From contig JADGJA010000154.1 in assembly GCA_027596035.1 (NCBI GenBank), positions 1-35,696 of the forward strand: a stretch of DNA of 35,696 bases, read 5' to 3'. A program made the position numbers and the translations under genes. Positions within the stretch are counted from its first letter, which is position 1; each line of letters opens with the position of its first letter. Below, piece after piece: positions 11,666 through 22,800 of this stretch. The notes below the pieces were generated by a model that saw only the letters and a program-made list of their open reading frames with translations, had not been told where the DNA came from and made no database searches. The DNA comes from Thoreauomyces humboldtii. Its lineage: Eukaryota > Chytridiomycota > Chytridiomycetes > Spizellomycetales > Powellomycetaceae.

Positions 11666-12122
11666 ATGAACCTTACGGCGTTGATCTTGGCCATACCCGT
11701 GCTGGTAAGAGCGACTGGCCATTCTGTTCTCTCCCGTTTCGTCTCTCTGATCTGGCGAATCGCTGCTTACATCTCGAAAGGCTCTTCTGGTGTTCATCAC
11801 GTTATACCTGAGGGTTCAGCGCAAGGCATTCCAAGAACTGCAGAACCGCGCCAAAGCGGTCTTGCAGACGCAGATGAACCGACGCTCCCATCGTCAGGAC
11901 GAGACGCGACACCCCTGGGACATGATACTCGAGCGCGAGCGCGAGCGGGCACAAAGTTCTGCGAACCAAGTCCACGTCGAGATTCACATTTACTCCCGCC
12001 ACGATTCGGAGCTTCCTCCCTATTCACCGCCCGATCCTGACCTGGCCCCGCCCCCTGCCTTCCGGGAGGAGGAGGAGGAGGAGGAAGGAAGTCGCTCGGC
12101 GGTGTCGACGGTCGCGCCGTGA
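11666..12122 (+). CDS. Small single-pass membrane protein with PPxY motif
   Basis: Exon 1 (11666-11704) and exon 2 (11781-12122) join across a 76-bp phase-0 intron (GTAAGA...CGAAAG) and give 126 aa. The joined N-terminus forms one membrane segment, residues about 3-24 ('LTALILAIPVLALLVFITLY'), followed by basic residues, so the tail should face the cytosol. The tail is rich in charge, contains 'ELPPYSPP' (a PPxY motif of the kind that binds WW domains of Nedd4/Rsp5 ubiquitin ligases), then a proline stretch and a run of seven glutamates coded by a GAG/GGA microsatellite. The intron splits the membrane segment, and only splicing produces a full-length hydrophobic helix, which argues for a real gene. 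I do not recognise an orthologue. Its place between two cation pumps makes an adaptor or regulatory role thinkable but unproven. Confidence 0.6.
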
Positions 12123-13025
12123 CGGACGGGAAACAGTCACATCGGACAATCGAGATGATCTAATATACATGATAAAATGAAATGCGCAGAGCAACGTCCA
12201 GAGCCTCATCAGACCAAAGTAAACAGCCCCCGTGCCAGCTTTTTGTTTTCTTGGGGGGGGGGGATGCCTCTGGATTTCCGGGTCTGCGGAACGGTACCGG
12301 GGCCGAGAGAATGCATGACCCGGTTTCGTCCGGAGGGATCTGTCGAACCGATCGCTCGGTGACCTTTGTGCATGGGATTACCGGACTTTGGCTCTCCTGG
12401 TATCGGGGGCAACCGAGACACCCCGATACCGGGCAAGAAAGGAGAAAAAAGAAACGAAAACAAAGAAAAAAAAAAAAGAAAAGAGAAAAGGCCAAGGCAG
12501 ATGGCAGAAGAGCGTGTAGTAAACGTCAGAAAGATCGGAAGGGGCAGAAACATGGGACAGGACGAAACACACCTTCACAGGCTGGATGCACGCGCAGGGA
12601 AAAAGGCCAAGGCGCAAAGGCAAAGGAGAGGAAAAAGGGCGGCGGAAAAAACGTACAGTGTACTGTAGTACTGTACAGGAGGAGAGGGGGGGTCTCTGAT
12701 GTGATGCGCTGTGAGGGCGTGAGGGGAGGGGGTGCATGCACCTGTCAAGCGGCTCAAACACGGTCATCGGTATACCGCCTGATGCCTATGCAGATCTTGC
12801 TCTCAAGTCACTTGGCATGCATGACGGCGTTCAGACAGGCATTCGCCCAACTACAGGACACTTGCACTGCATCTCGCTGCTGCTTCCAGTGCATTGAAGA
12901 TGTTCTCTGGACGCCTTTTTTTTTCCTCTTTGCGGGGATCTTTCTCTCGCCTCAACCAGCGCCAGTAGCAACGAGTCCTTCTCGAGATGGCAGCTGCGCA
13001 GGCCACGTCCTTTGTCCAGGTTTCG
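12123..13025. other. Low-complexity intergenic region with hairpins
   Basis: No convincing gene is present. There is a run of G at about 12255-12264, a perfect 10-bp hairpin GGTATCGGGG / CCCCGATACC at 12399-12430, a long purine tract at about 12436-12490, and a palindrome-rich GTACAGT...ACTGTAC at about 12652-12675. The hairpin lies about 280 bp after the PPxY gene. The region ends in the promoter of pump 2. Confidence 0.5.
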
Positions 13026-13033
13026 TATAAAGA
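13026..13033 (+). promoter_or_regulatory. TATA box of pump 2
   Basis: TATAAAGA lies 116 bases before the ATG at 13142, a usual spacing for this window. Confidence 0.5.
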
Positions 13034-13141
13034 CCGATGCCTTTGGACCGGTCCTCGTAGACTTCTCCATCCTCAAAGCAACCCCGTCCACGAGCAACCA
13101 TTTCGTCCATCATCTCATTCCCGTAACCCCCTCCGCCCGAC

Positions 13142-16100
13142 ATGACCACCCCTATGAAGGATGTCGAAAAGGACAGCTCGCACGCAACCCTTGTCGTTCG
13201 CCAGCCACAGATCAAGTTCGAAGACACCATGCGTTCTGGCGCTGGCGCCAACGGTGACGTCCCCGACGGCGCTCGCTTTAATCGCGTAGACTCGCTTGCG
13301 ATTCAGTACCGTACGATATCTCACCAGCTCACCAATCCTCGTGAGGCTCATTCGGACAAGAAGGAGAACCGCAGCGATACGCAGTACTTTGAGCAGTTGG
13401 AGTTCCACAAGCTCGACGCTCAGCGACTCTGTCAGCAGTTCAACACGGATTCTCTCAAAGGTCTCGATGATCGCGCTGTCAAGTAAGTCGAAAAGTTGAT
13501 GGAAGCAGCACACTTCCGGACGAACAACTGATCTCGTTCTCTGCAGGATCCGACAGGATCGCGATGGCCTCAACACGTTCTCCCAGAAGCACCCGAGCTA
13601 CATCTGGAAGGTCCTCGGCTATCTCTTCGGCGGATTCTGCTCGGTCCTTTGGGTCGGCGTGCTCGTCTTCCTTCTCTGCTGGCAGCCACTCTCATCGCCT
13701 CCGTCGGTCATCAACCTTGCCCTCGCCATCTTCGTGATGGCAGTCATCGTCCTCCAAGCCAGCTTTTCTGCCATGCAGGACTTTGCCACCGGCCGTGTCA
13801 TGAACTCGATCCTCAACCTTCTTCCCTCCGAGTGCGTCGTCGTTCGCAACGGCGAGACGACCAAGATCCTGGCCGCGCAGCTTGTCACCGGAGACCTCGT
13901 CATCCTTTCCACCGGAAACAAGGTCCCCGCCGACTGTCGCATCATCGAATCCTCCGGAGACGTTCGCTTCGACCGTGCCATCCTCACCGGAGAGTCCGAC
14001 GAGATCGACGGCTCTGTCGAGAATACGGACGACTCATTCCTCGAATCTCGCAACATTGCTCTCATGGGCACCCACGTTACCAACGGTCACGCCAAGGCCG
14101 TCGTTATACTCACCGGCGGCAACTCGGTCATGGGTCGCATCTCCAAGCTTACGTCCAACACGAAGGAGCAGGTCACCATGATCCAGCAGGAGATCAACCG
14201 TTTCGTCAAGATCATCGTCGGTCTCACCATTGTTCTTGCCCTCCTCATTCTTCTTGCTTGGCTCTTCTGGATTCGCATCCAGCATTACGCTTTCATCAAC
14301 CTCGTGGCCATGCTGAACGATGTCATGGGCTGTGTCGTTGCTTTCATCCCGGAAGGCATGCCCATGGCTGTCACACTCACTCTATCGCTTATTGCGCGCC
14401 GCATGAAGAGCGTCAAGGTCCTCCCGAAGTCTCTTGCCGTCGTCGAAACTCTGGGCTGCGTCGATGTGCTGTGTTCGGATAAGGTACGACAATTGTTTTC
14501 TCTCAAAACTTCCACAACCACTGTACTGACTCGCAGCATCCTTCGCAGACTGGTACACTCACGCAGAACAAGATGTCGGTAACCTCCGTCGGATTCGTGG
14601 ACCTTGAGCTCGATCCCGCCGGCCTTCAGCAGGCACTACTTCGCCCCGACGCGTCTCGAGCATTCCACGAGCTCCACCGTGCCGCAACTCTCTGCAACGA
14701 CGCAACCTTCGAGGCCACGCAGGACGATCTCTCCATCAACGACCGTCCCGTAAACGGAAACGCAACGGACGCTGCAGTCCTTCGGTTGGTTAACAATGTC
14801 GGCGAGACCGCCGTGCATCGACAGCAGTTCGAACAGGTTCATCAGATTCCCTTCAACAGCAAAAACAAGTGGATGTTGAGCATGTTCCGCAGCCATACCG
14901 GTGTCGAGAAGGGCTACGAGATGTACGTCAAGGGAGCGCCCGACGTCCTCGGCCCTGCTTGCACCAGCTACTACTCTGCCACCGACGACAAGATCTGCGA
15001 CCTGAACGATGCGGCCCGGGAGAGGATGATCAGCATGCAGGAAGCGTGGAGTCGAAAGGGTCGCCGAGTGATCATGATCGCCAAACGTCGCTACATCTCG
15101 AACTACCCGGTTGGATCCAACCAGTTCTCGGACGCCGTGGCTCGTAACTGCATGGAAGACCTCACCGTCATCGGCCTCCTCGGCATCATGGACCCACCTC
15201 GTCCCGAGACGGCCAAGACCGTCGCGGACTGTCGTCGTGCGGGTCTCCGCTTCTTCATGGTAACGGGTGACTTCGAGCTCACTGCTGCCGCCATCGGTCG
15301 CCAGGTCGGCATCGTCACCTACGAGAACACGCAGTCATTTGCCGACGTCGACCACGCGGCCGTCCCCGTCAAGGAGCTTCCTACCGGAACCGACTACGTC
15401 GTCCGTCCGTGCGACGACGACGACTTTATCCCGGCCGCCCTCGTCCTCACCGGAAAGCAGATCAGCGAGTGCAAGAACGAGCACTGGGACGTCATTTGTC
15501 GCTACCAGGAGATCGTGTTCGCGAGAACTTCGCCGGAGCAGAAACTCGGCATCGTCAACCACTTCAAGTCCCGCGGATCCATCGTTGCCGTGACGGGTGA
15601 CGGAGTCAATGATGCCCCTGCTCTCAAGGCCGCCGACGTCGGAATCGCCGTTGTGAGCGGTAGCGACGTGGCCATCGAGGCGGCCTCGCTCGTTCTCATG
15701 GGCAACTTCGACTCGATCACCGACGGTATCCGTCTCGGTCGTCTCGTCTTCCAGAACCTCCAGAAAGTCATCGGTTATCTTCTCCCGGCCGGCAGTTGGT
15801 CCGAGATCTGGCCCGTTCTCCTCAACGTCTTCTTCGGCACCCCGCTTCCCCTCTCGTCCTTCCTCATGATCGTCATCTGCGTCTTCACAGATCTCCTCTG
15901 CTGTCTCTCTCTCATCATGGAGAAGGAAGAGTACGACCTCCTCTCGGTCCCACCGCGAAAGGCAAAGAAGGAGCATCTCGTCAACGTCAAGCTCTACGCG
16001 CAATCCTACCTCTTCATGGGAACGATGATGACGGTCATCGCTCACTTCATGTTCTTCCTCTACATGTACAAGTACGCCGGCCTCTACCCAAGCGACCTGT

Positions 16101-16504
16101 TCTTCCAGTTCGAGAACTTCGGCAGCACCTCTTCCTACACCTCGGACGAGCTCAACAACTTCGTCAACACGGGTCAGTGCGTCTACTTCGTGACCCTGGT
16201 GATCCTCCAATGGGGAAACCTGTTCTCGATCCGGAATAAGCGTCTCTCGGTCCTCCAAGCCGATCCCTTCCGAAAGGAACGTCGCAACCTCTGGCTCCTC
16301 CTCGGCATGCTCTTCGCCTTCCTCGTCGCCATCTTCGTCACAGAGGTGTCCGCCATCCAGAACGTCTTCTTGACGAACTCGGTCCCCATCGAGTTCTGGC
16401 TGCTGCCCATTCCCTTCGCTTTCGCCATCCTGTTCGTCGATGAGACCAGGAAGCTTTGCGTAAGGAGTTTCCCGAACTCGTGGATCGCTCGCATCGCTTG
16501 GTAG
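13142..16504 (+). CDS. P-type cation ATPase, ACU/Na,K-ATPase-like (pump 2)
   Basis: This is a close paralogue of pump 1. Three exons, 13142-13482, 13547-14483 and 14549-16504, are joined by 64- and 65-bp introns and give 1077 aa. The second intron falls inside the phosphorylation motif, after DK of DKTGTLT. Features: N-terminal tail with 'LAIQYRTIS', actuator motif LTGESD, M4 PEGMP (Glu383), phosphorylated Asp425, '[10 protein letters not shown]', KGAPD, GDGVND near 15600, and M5 LPAGSW with Ala840. M6 has Cys870 and Asp874, the same numbers as in pump 1 because the cores align without gaps. The C-terminus 'SWIARIAW' also matches. The gene has two introns against six in pump 1. A role as a plasma-membrane K+ or Na+ pump is inferred from the family; which ion it carries cannot be told from sequence. 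Confidence 0.92.
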
Positions 16505-17114
16505 AAAACCACTTCCTCACGCACCTCCACTCAATTTCCGCCTTGGACCTTGTCATCCTGCATTGCATGTCACAATTCTTTTTTTTTTCTGTTCTTTAAT
16601 ATTGTACATTTCATATCGAGAGTCCCCCAGGACGCTACCGACCTTGGCTCCATGCTTGTTTGTTTGAGAAAGTGAAAGTCGAACGGGATGGACAATCGCC
16701 TTAATGTCAGTTGAGTCGTCTTGTAAGTGCCCAACGCAGGCCGCTTGGATCTCTGTACGTTGGATCATCCGACACTCATTTGTTTTTTGTTTTCGACTTA
16801 GCGTATCAGTCTGGGTAGCCCATTTCCTTCGAACCGATACAGATTTATAGTGAATGATTGAGTCCTTTCCCAGGGAAAGAGGAGACGGTCGGTAGATCTC
16901 TTCACCCGTTGACGCTGACCTTTATCTGCAGATCCACCGATACGATCTCGCAAGTGCGCCATGGAAGTCGCGTGTATCGCGATCCGCTGGAACCGATACC
17001 TATGTGAGGGATATGAGGGTATTCCATGAATCCGACAGCGGACTTGTGCGTACAGTTAATTGACCTTGGAATTTACTTCTATAGACGACAGGTACGAAGC
17101 CATGCTATCAAGGA
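16505..17114. other. Intergenic, downstream of pump 2
   Basis: This stretch holds the 3' flank of pump 2, with a T-rich run and an AT-rich 'taatattgtacatttcata' segment. No gene or clear repeat is seen. Confidence 0.4.
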
Positions 17115-17600
17115 GGTAGGTGATCGTCAGTGATGGTATGAGACTCCAAGATGTAACACGCTCACGAAATACTTGGTTAACAAGGACAACCGAGCCCGTC
17201 ACCTTCCACCGACTTTGTTTGAAAAGATCAACCGGACCCGATCGGTTCCCTCCATCAGGCTACCGTGGCATCGACTGGGCAGCTGTCGATACGAAAGGCA
17301 ATCGTTTGCGATGAGGTCAGACTCCATGACGGACTATGCTCACCCGACCACCCACTTGGTGCTAATCGTCAACCCGATCGATATCCTCCATCAAGCTGCG
17401 GCGTTATTTTTCTCCGGTAATCGCATGGGTAGGTGATCGTTGACGATAAAGTCAGGGCCCCCAAGACAAATCAAAATTACTCTCGCTAGCTACTTGACAG
17501 GGACTGCCAGAACCGACGTCGTGTTCCAAGGCATATTCATCGTTCTCCTCCATCAGACTATCAAGCGGAATGGACGAGAGCAAAGGATCGACGAGGGAAT
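17115..17600 (+). repeat. Degenerate direct repeats
   Basis: Two diverged copies of a block starting GGTAGGTGATCGT lie at 17115 and 17429, and the phrase CTCCATCA(G/A) recurs at about 17250, 17396 and 17548, a spacing near 150 bp. Surrounding words (cgatcg, 'cccaaga', 'ccaaga') also recur with substitutions. This looks like an old tandem array with a unit of about 150 bp, now heavily mutated. No coding capacity is supported. Confidence 0.4.
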
Positions 17601-17755
17601 GCCTGCGCTGGACATACCAGGAGGACGACGTCCATTCAAAGGAAAGACGGGATTGTTCAATCGGATGAAAAGGTACTGGGTCTTGGCTTGTATCTGACTC
17701 TTTTTGATGTTACGTCTTCCGACGCTCACCTATCGCGTTGTTCTGCAGGGCTAAG

Positions 17756-18223
17756 ATGTGCGAAAGCCGTGCGTCACGACGCCTAACCAGGGACGCGTCG
17801 TCCTTTTCCGAAAGCGAAACAACCACCCACTGCTCGGAGCCCTTCTCCCGCCTTCTGGACAGCAACGCCCTTGTCAAAACAAGGGAGCGGAAACGAAGCG
17901 CGGAGGAGGATCGTCAGCACCGCCGCCGGTTCCTCTCCGTTGGGGGCGTTTCCGGTGGGAGACACCACGCTGGCAGGCACAGCCACGACACCACATTCAC
18001 ATTCGTCGTCTCTTTTAGGTTCCTCCCAACAGCTCCGAAAACACACCCCGGGAAATCTTCTTCTTTCGAGTGCCTCACACAACCTTCGGAAAATCACTCG
18101 GGAGTTGGAACCTGCGACACTCCGCATCACTACTGCTTTGAACGAGAGCTCGAGGGTCTGCCACTGTTTCCCTTCCCCGAAAGAAAACTCCGCCTCAGCT
18201 CATACTCCTGGGATCTTCGATGA
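17756..18223 (+). CDS. Possible hypothetical protein, weak
   Basis: An ATG-initiated open frame of 155 codons follows an intron-acceptor-like sequence (CGTTGTTCTGCAG at about 17735-17747). The product is Ser/Arg/His-rich ('SRASRRLTRDASSFSESETT', then a basic stretch) with no domain I recognise. A second open frame overlaps it in another phase to 18335 but lacks an ATG. Codon usage and composition do not separate it clearly from random sequence. I list it as a candidate only. Confidence 0.15.
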   Translation: MCESRASRRLTRDASSFSESETTTHCSEPFSRLLDSNALVKTRERKRSAEEDRQHRRRFLSVGGVSGGRHHAGRHSHDTTFTFVVSFRFLPTAPKTHPGKSSSFECLTQPSENHSGVGTCDTPHHYCFERELEGLPLFPFPERKLRLSSYSWDLR

Positions 18224-18335
18224 GCAGCATTCCCAGTCTCTCTGCACGAGTGGACTGAAGCGCGTCCTCGCAAAACAGGGCCAGCCAAAGGCCGCAACAA
18301 ACTTGTTCAGAATCAGTGTCTGCCAGAAACTCTGA

Positions 18336-19831
18336 GCAACGCAAGGTCGTCGATCTCTACCTAAACCTGTCGGGGCGCCGATCCGTGTCGCAACCACAAG
18401 CGGTGCGCCCACCTTTGGCCAGGTTTCCTAAACGTGCAATCATGTGGAGACCTCGTGGTCAAGAACCGCGACGAGATGATACGGGCTCCGAAAGATGGCA
18501 CGTCAAGGAGAGCCTTTGTAGTCAAGCCTCAGAAGGTGGGGCGCGCTTCTTTCTCACTATGGGGCCACGCTTGCCGGTCTGATATGTGTAGGTGACTGGG
18601 CGAATGCAATGTTTCCTTGCTATCATGCGTATGCATCTTTGATACTCGGGGATTCCGTCATATGCGAACCTTCAGATTCGACGCGGCTGACTTTGAACTA
18701 GCCGACGGAAGCGCGTTCTATGATACGTCTCCAACGCTGACCAAAACATTCATGATGCGCATAACTTGGCAGATTCTCCTGTGCGAATTATCGCAGTTGG
18801 TCAAACCAAGAACCCATTAGGCTATCTGTGTCGTTCTCAAAGAGTGTGCGAGGAGCTTCTGTCGATGTACAGTCTAGTCTGTACACTCTGCACGAAGGGC
18901 TGCATGGGGCTTTTGGGTTCATATGCCTTCCCCGCTATTCTCTGCCCCTCGTGAAGGTCTTATAATGCCTTCGTTTTCTACATAGACTCATTTAAGCCGA
19001 AGCGCCCGTCGACGCAACTCAGCTTGGCATGAGCGCGCAACCGGTTTCAGTACGCAAAAGCCAAGATGCATAGGCTTTTTGGGAACTTCAGCTCGTACGA
19101 TGACAGCTCAGTGCGGGCTTTGAAACTGCTGCTCGGGTCGCTGTGCAGTCATGACGACCGCCAATCCATGAAGCAAGGGTTAGGTCCCTGCGCTATGATG
19201 AGGCATAATCAATGAAAGTCACATTGCCATATGGGTCCCAGGGTAGTGGGCCGGGGGCGGGGGGCGCGATGGTGCTCTCGATCAGATCTTGCTCTGGACC
19301 CTCCGTCGAGCACGAAAACGAACACTCGATTTCCGAAGCCTCAACAGAGCCCAGGGACGGAAAAATGTTCGGAGGCTTCCTGCGGTACATTCATTCGATA
19401 AGCCAGCCCCGACCCTTGGCCCACCGTCGCTTGTGCCAAGTCGCCTGGCAGGTGGCGAGTGAGTGTCTGGTGTCTGCTGGCTGCTGCTCCGCAACCCTAA
19501 CTAGGGCAACGCGCAAAGCCTGGGGGACAGACGGTTGCAAAGGCCAGGTTCACAGGGACCTACTATTTACATGCATGCGAGGCGGGGCATGAGATGATGA
19601 TCCATATTCATCGGTTACGGCATTGCCGGCTAAGGCTTATGGCAGGAATGCGGAGGGATCTCGCAGATAAAGAGCTGGCTGGCGTAGCCCAGCCGCCTGC
19701 CCTCTCCCCGCTTGCGCTGCCGCAAAGAAATTTGAACACCCGCTCTCGCACCCACATAGTCCGCGTACTCCAAGCAAAACGCCACTGCTGCTGGTCAAAA
19801 CGACGCTAAGCTAGCACAACGGCTTTCAAGC
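18336..19831. other. Intergenic, no supported gene
   Basis: About 1.5 kb without a frame I can support. A small inverted repeat TGTACAG / CTGTACA lies at about 18865-18885. The ATG at 19212 opens 126 codons of low-quality sequence with a Gly-rich start. The last part is the upstream region of pump 3, in which I see no TATA box. Confidence 0.35.
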
Positions 19832-22800
19832 ATGTCGAAATCGCCTGCAAATGCTGGTGACGATGGGGACATCCAACGGTCCAACCGTATCGGCAACAAA
19901 AAGGGAAAAAAGGCTGTCGACCTCGTAAGTTCCGACCCCCTCTCCTCACGCCTGTCGTCGTTGACGGCTCCAACGCCGCTGATACTCCCTGTCGATCATC
20001 ACTTTCCTAGACCGAGCATCTCCTCAACGACAAGGACCTGCAGACCCTTCACTCAACTTCCTATGATCCGCTCAAGCCTGCTACATCGAGAGGTCTGACT
20101 GCCACGGAGGCAGCGCAGCGCCTTGCCACGAATGGACCAAACGTGCTATCGCAAAAGAAGGGTGTTCATCCTATCATCCTCTACTTTGAGTGTTTGGCGA
20201 ATCTTTTCAACCTCTTGCTACTTATTGCCGGTGTCCTCACTTACGTGCTGTACGGCATCGATCCGGTTGGAAACTACCTGAACGTATGTTCCTACAGACG
20301 CAACCATCGTCCTCGTTAGCCTCATCTAATGCACGCGTCATCTTTCACATCTGATATCAGGTGTATGTCGGAGCCATCCTCATCGGTGTCGCCCTTCTCA
20401 ACGCCTTCATCGAGTTCTACCAAATGCGAAAAAGCGCTTCCATCTTGTCCTCCTTCCTGGTAGGAGCAGGCAGCCGCACAAATGTCGTCGGCAGTCTGGT
20501 CGCCGCTTGCTCACCTTGTACTCCTTCTCAATTTCAGACCATGGTGCCATCTCAATGCCATGTTTATCGTGACGGAAAGATGAGTGACATTCCCGCTGCG
20601 GATCTGGTTCAAGGAGACGTTGTGTTTGTCCGTCAAGGCGACAAGGTCCCAGCCGACATTCGCATTATCCACTCCGGAGACGCCAAAGTTGACAACAGTT
20701 CTCTTACTGGCGAGAGTGAGCCTCAAGACCGAACTCCGGAGAACTCACAGAAGAACCCGTTAGAGGCCACCAACCTCGCTTTCAACTCTACCCTGCTCGT
20801 GGCGGGAGAGTGCTACGGTGTGGTGATCCGGACAGGTGATGCGACCGTTCTCGGACAGATCGCGGGTCTTACACAAGGCGAGAAGAAGCGAATCAGCCCT
20901 TTGACAAAGGAGGTAACGACGACAAGACCCCCATCTGTCGAAAACCGTATGGTTGAACATGCTTGCCTTCAACGCAGATTGACGACTTCGTTTGGATCAT
21001 CGGAGGGATCGCATTCACGACGGCCATCATCTTCTTTGCCATCACCATGGCGCGCACTCACTCGGTCAACGTCTCCTTCAACTTTGCTATCGGCGTACTC
21101 ACCGCTTGGGTTCCCCAAGGGCTGCCGGCCACCGTCAGCATGCTACTCACAATCGCTGCCAAACGTATGGCGAACCGCAACGTTCTCGTCAAGGACCTTC
21201 GTGGAGTCGAGACCCTCGGGGCGATCACCCTTCTAGCAACCGACAAGACGGGCACCTTGACCCGCAACCGGATGTCCGTGACCACCATGTGGACATCGGG
21301 AAAGCTCATCACCGCCGATCCCCATCAGAAGGTGTTCGAAACGGGAGAACATCCGCTTGATAAAAATCTTTCAGGGGTTCAAGAGCTTCTTCACATTTCG
21401 GCCATGTGCACCCGGTAATCTCTTTCCGTCCAAGGCTTCCAAGCACACCTTCAGACACTCACGTTCTATCGCGATTCTTGCAGTGCCCGTTTCGAGAGAA
21501 CCGACGTTCCCATCAACGAGAGGTATGGTCTTTTTTGCTCGATCATACTTCATCCAGGACGCACTAACAATGCATGCAGAGAGGTCAAGGGTGATGCTAC
21601 CGAGATCGGGCTTTTCACTTACGCCGCCCAGCAACTTCCCTCCATGGACCAGGTAAAAAGACTGGTTTGCTTATCCGTTGTACTGTACCAACTGTCCTTG
21701 CGTCTCTTAGCTAGGAGAAAAGTATCCAAAGGTCATGGAGATTCCATTCAACAGCGAGAACAAGTGGAATTTGACCATTCACGATATGAGGCATGCTTCC
21801 GGAAGTCACACGCTGTTCGTCAAAGGCGCGCCAGAGCGTATTCTCAAGATGTGCTCCACGATCCTCAAGGATGGGGCTTCCAAGCCTCTTGACAAAAAGG
21901 AAGAAGAAGATTTCTTGGCAACCTACGAGTGGATGGCAGGCAAAGGCCGTCGTGTTCTGGCCTTTGCTCAACTCCAGCTTCCCGAAGATCAGTTCCCGAA
22001 AGGATTTGGTTTCGACAAGAAAAACATGAACTTTCCAACGGTAAGCTTCTCTAACCGCAGAGCTTGCAATCTGTGCCTGCCTCATTCATATCTCGTTTGC
22101 AGGTGGGTCTCTGTTTTGTCGGTCTTGTCTCTTTGGAAGATCCACCCAAGCACGGCGTTCGGGAAGCGATCGGCCACTGTCGCGGTGCCGGTATCAAGGT
22201 CATGATGGTCACGGGCGATCATCCTCTCACGGCCGAAGCAATCGGACGCAAGATCAACCTGATGCTCCTGCCGACGAAAGAGCTCTACGCAAAGCAGAAC
22301 AAGCGTCCCATCGAATCAGTCCAGGAGTCGGAGATCCATGCTATCGTCATTCACGGAGAACGCATCGCGACGCTTACCGACGCCGAGTGGGATAACATCT
22401 TCTCCAAAGAGGAGGTAGGAGGCAGAGGACCAAAAATCAGTGTTTTCGAGCGTTCAACTAACATCTTGCGCTCTTGGGGCTTGTTTGGGAACAGATCATC
22501 TTTGCTCGAACCTCACCCAAGAACAAGCTTGAAATTGTGCGTCGCGCACAAGGCCTCGGACACATCGTCGGGGTCACAGGAGACGGTGTCAACGATTCGC
22601 CGGCACTCAAGAAGGCCGACCTGGGTATTTCCATGAACATTTCTGGTTCCGACGTATCGAAGGAGGCTGCAGCGATGATTCTTTTGGACGACAACTTTGC
22701 ATCTATCGTGAACGGAATCGTCGAGGGACGATTGATCTTCGCAAACCTCAAGAAGTGTGTTCAATATGTAAGGTTGCATTTATGGATGTCCACGTGGTGG

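Noticed and set aside
12182..13030. A 282-codon open frame on the plus strand
   Set aside because: The product is low-complexity (Lys/Arg runs from the purine tract, Gly runs from the G tract), crosses the pump 2 promoter and TATA box, and shows no family resemblance.
15335..16258. A 307-codon open frame on the minus strand
   Set aside because: It lies inside the conserved pump 2 exon and is an antisense shadow with a highly charged, repetitive composition.
19212..19592. Possible 126-aa gene before pump 3
   Set aside because: It has an ATG but no domain, signal or splice support, and its composition looks random.
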